Shown here: one piece after another, positions 63,219-64,000 of the stretch | Numbering within the stretch: the stretch's first letter is position 1 | Layout of the letters: each line of letters starts with the position of its first letter | Source: Nocardia paucivorans NBRC 100373 | Lineage (GTDB): Bacteria; Actinomycetota; Actinomycetes; Mycobacteriales; Mycobacteriaceae | Length of the DNA stretch: 64,000 bases | Assembly: GCF_000308675.1 (NCBI RefSeq) | Contig: NZ_BAGE01000052.1 | Span: 1 to 64,000, forward strand | Direction of reading: 5' to 3' | Position numbers and translations under genes: made by a program | The notes under the pieces: generated by a model | What the model was told of the DNA's origin: nothing | The model's database searches: none | Seen by the model: only the letters and a program-made list of their open reading frames with translations

Positions 63219-64000
63219 TCACGACGCGCCGGAAAACCACCGTCGAAAACGACCGAGTCCGGAACTTTTCCGACCTGGCATATGGCGAATGTGTTCGAAC
63301 CAGTCGGGTAGTGGTTCCCGCGCGGCGAGCCAGGAGTGAGGCACCCCGGCGGCCGATCCGGATGGGCCGCCGGTGTGGGCGGCGACGATCCCACCGACGA
63401 TCGCACTGGTGGTGTCGATATCCCCGTCCGCCGCAATGCATGTGGTGATCGCGGTCGGATAGTCGTCCAGATGCGTCGCCGCGACCCATATCGTGAACGG
63501 CACCGTGTCCTGCGCGGTCACCCGGGAGCCGTTGCCGAGTTCCTTCGCGGCCTGCTCGGCGGGGGCGTCGAGCAGGGTGCGGGCACGGCGGATCAGTCGG
63601 GTCGTCTCGCCGTCGTCGAGGTGGTCGAGGACGTCGGTGACGAATTCCTCCGGCGTGGGACGGGTGCCGGTCAGGCGCGCCTGTGCGGCCCGAGCGGCCG
63701 CGAGCGCCACCGCGACCGCGCCGGCGACCCCTTCGGGATGCAGATGCGTCACCTGCGCCGAGCGAACCGCTTCGGCGGCGGCCTTTTCCGGATCGCCGGC
63801 GTAATAGGCGCCCAGTGGGGCGACCCGCATGGCCGCGCCGTTACCGCAGGAACCCTGGTTGTCGAATGCGGATCCGGCGGCCTCTCGCCAGTGCACGCCT
63901 TCCCGGATGCGACGCAGGATGGTCACTGCCGTGAAGCCGTAATCACGGTGTGACTCGAAGCGGCGGGCGAATGCGGCGGCCAGCCGATCCTGGTCGACCG
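63219..64000 (-). CDS. ADP-ribosylglycohydrolase (DraG/ARH family), 5' end outside window
   Basis: The visible 260 codons continue open to the right edge (VDQDRLAAAFARRFESHRDY precedes the internal GTG at 63926). GSCGNGAAMRVAPLGAYYAG and DGDIDTTSAIVGGIVAAHTG are the di-magnesium site motifs of ARH/DraG enzymes, which remove ADP-ribose from targets. It lies 245 bp past the fusion gene, facing it, giving a writer with two potential erasers. Whether it belongs to the same system or is a housekeeping neighbour cannot be told here. Confidence 0.88.
   Translation of the reverse strand, partial: VDQDRLAAAFARRFESHRDYGFTAVTILRRIREGVHWREAAGSAFDNQGSCGNGAAMRVAPLGAYYAGDPEKAAAEAVRSAQVTHLHPEGVAGAVAVALAAARAAQARLTGTRPTPEEFVTDVLDHLDDGETTRLIRRARTLLDAPAEQAAKELGNGSRVTAQDTVPFTIWVAATHLDDYPTAITTCIAADGDIDTTSAIVGGIVAAHTGGPSGSAAGVPHSWLAAREPLPDWFEHIRHMPGRKSSGLGRFRRWFSGAS

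Noticed and set aside
1..64000. CRISPR array or intact insertion sequence
   Set aside because: No regularly spaced repeats with unique spacers and no transposase reading frame were seen; the short tandem repeats have no spacers.

Overview
The window is high-GC (about two-thirds by eye) with dense genes, many ATGA/GTGA stop-start overlaps and frequent GTG starts. It carries modular and aromatic polyketide synthases, acyl-CoA enzymes, a type VII secretion-type locus and a PknB-like kinase. This points to a mycolic-acid actinomycete, most likely Nocardia or a close relative. That placement is inferred from gene content only.

Layout. 1-12.4 kb (minus): two modular type I PKS genes. The first in transcription order (3360-12371) has a KS-AT-DH-KR-ACP module followed by KS-AT-TE, with no visible ACP in the last module. 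The next (3300 to beyond the left edge) begins with a decarboxylating KSQ-AT-ACP loading module. 13-17.3 kb: a 2,4-dienoyl-CoA reductase, a GH19 hydrolase remnant, and a WYL regulator divergent from a VOC protein. 17.4-20.9 kb: a four-gene ABC importer with overlapping genes. 21-31.1 kb: a secreted propeller-like protein and acyl-CoA metabolism, namely an SRPBCC/thiolase-like/crotonase fusion under a TetR regulator, an acyl-CoA dehydrogenase, and an acyl-CoA ligase plus SDR next to an AraC regulator.

31.2-33.6 kb is a decay zone with a gene broken by a frameshift and a 13-bp repeat expansion, tRNA-Gln, a degenerate tRNA, a TetR remnant and a broken MFS gene. 33.7-37.1 kb: a five-gene operon starting with EspC-like and WXG-like proteins and ending with two related small proteins (possible immunity proteins). 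38.1-46.6 kb (minus): a compact type II PKS cluster (TcmI cyclase, ACP, SRPBCC cyclase, cupin, KS-alpha, KS-beta, ketoreductase, an odd chimeric ORF, two ABM monooxygenases, methyltransferase, MFS exporter), resembling spore-pigment type sets with a ketoreductase and exporter added. 47.3-49.4 kb: a receptor-type Ser/Thr kinase. 49.5-49.85 kb: a tRNA with a GTA anticodon, two split tRNA-like halves and a large hairpin.

49.9-60.4 kb: a conserved unknown, a DUF305 plus LVIVD secreted pair, an alpha/beta hydrolase plus MpaB-type oxygenase under a TetR regulator, two abutting pseudogene stumps, an HxlR regulator, a large Orn/Lys/Arg decarboxylase and a split-barrel flavoprotein.

60.6-64 kb is the most striking region. 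A 532-residue protein fuses a uracil-DNA-glycosylase-like domain to an R-S-E ADP-ribosyltransferase. It is divergent from a stand-alone macrodomain protein and convergent with an ADP-ribosylglycohydrolase that runs off the right edge. Together these look like a writer plus two erasers of ADP-ribose, possibly acting on DNA, and are the best candidate for an undescribed system.
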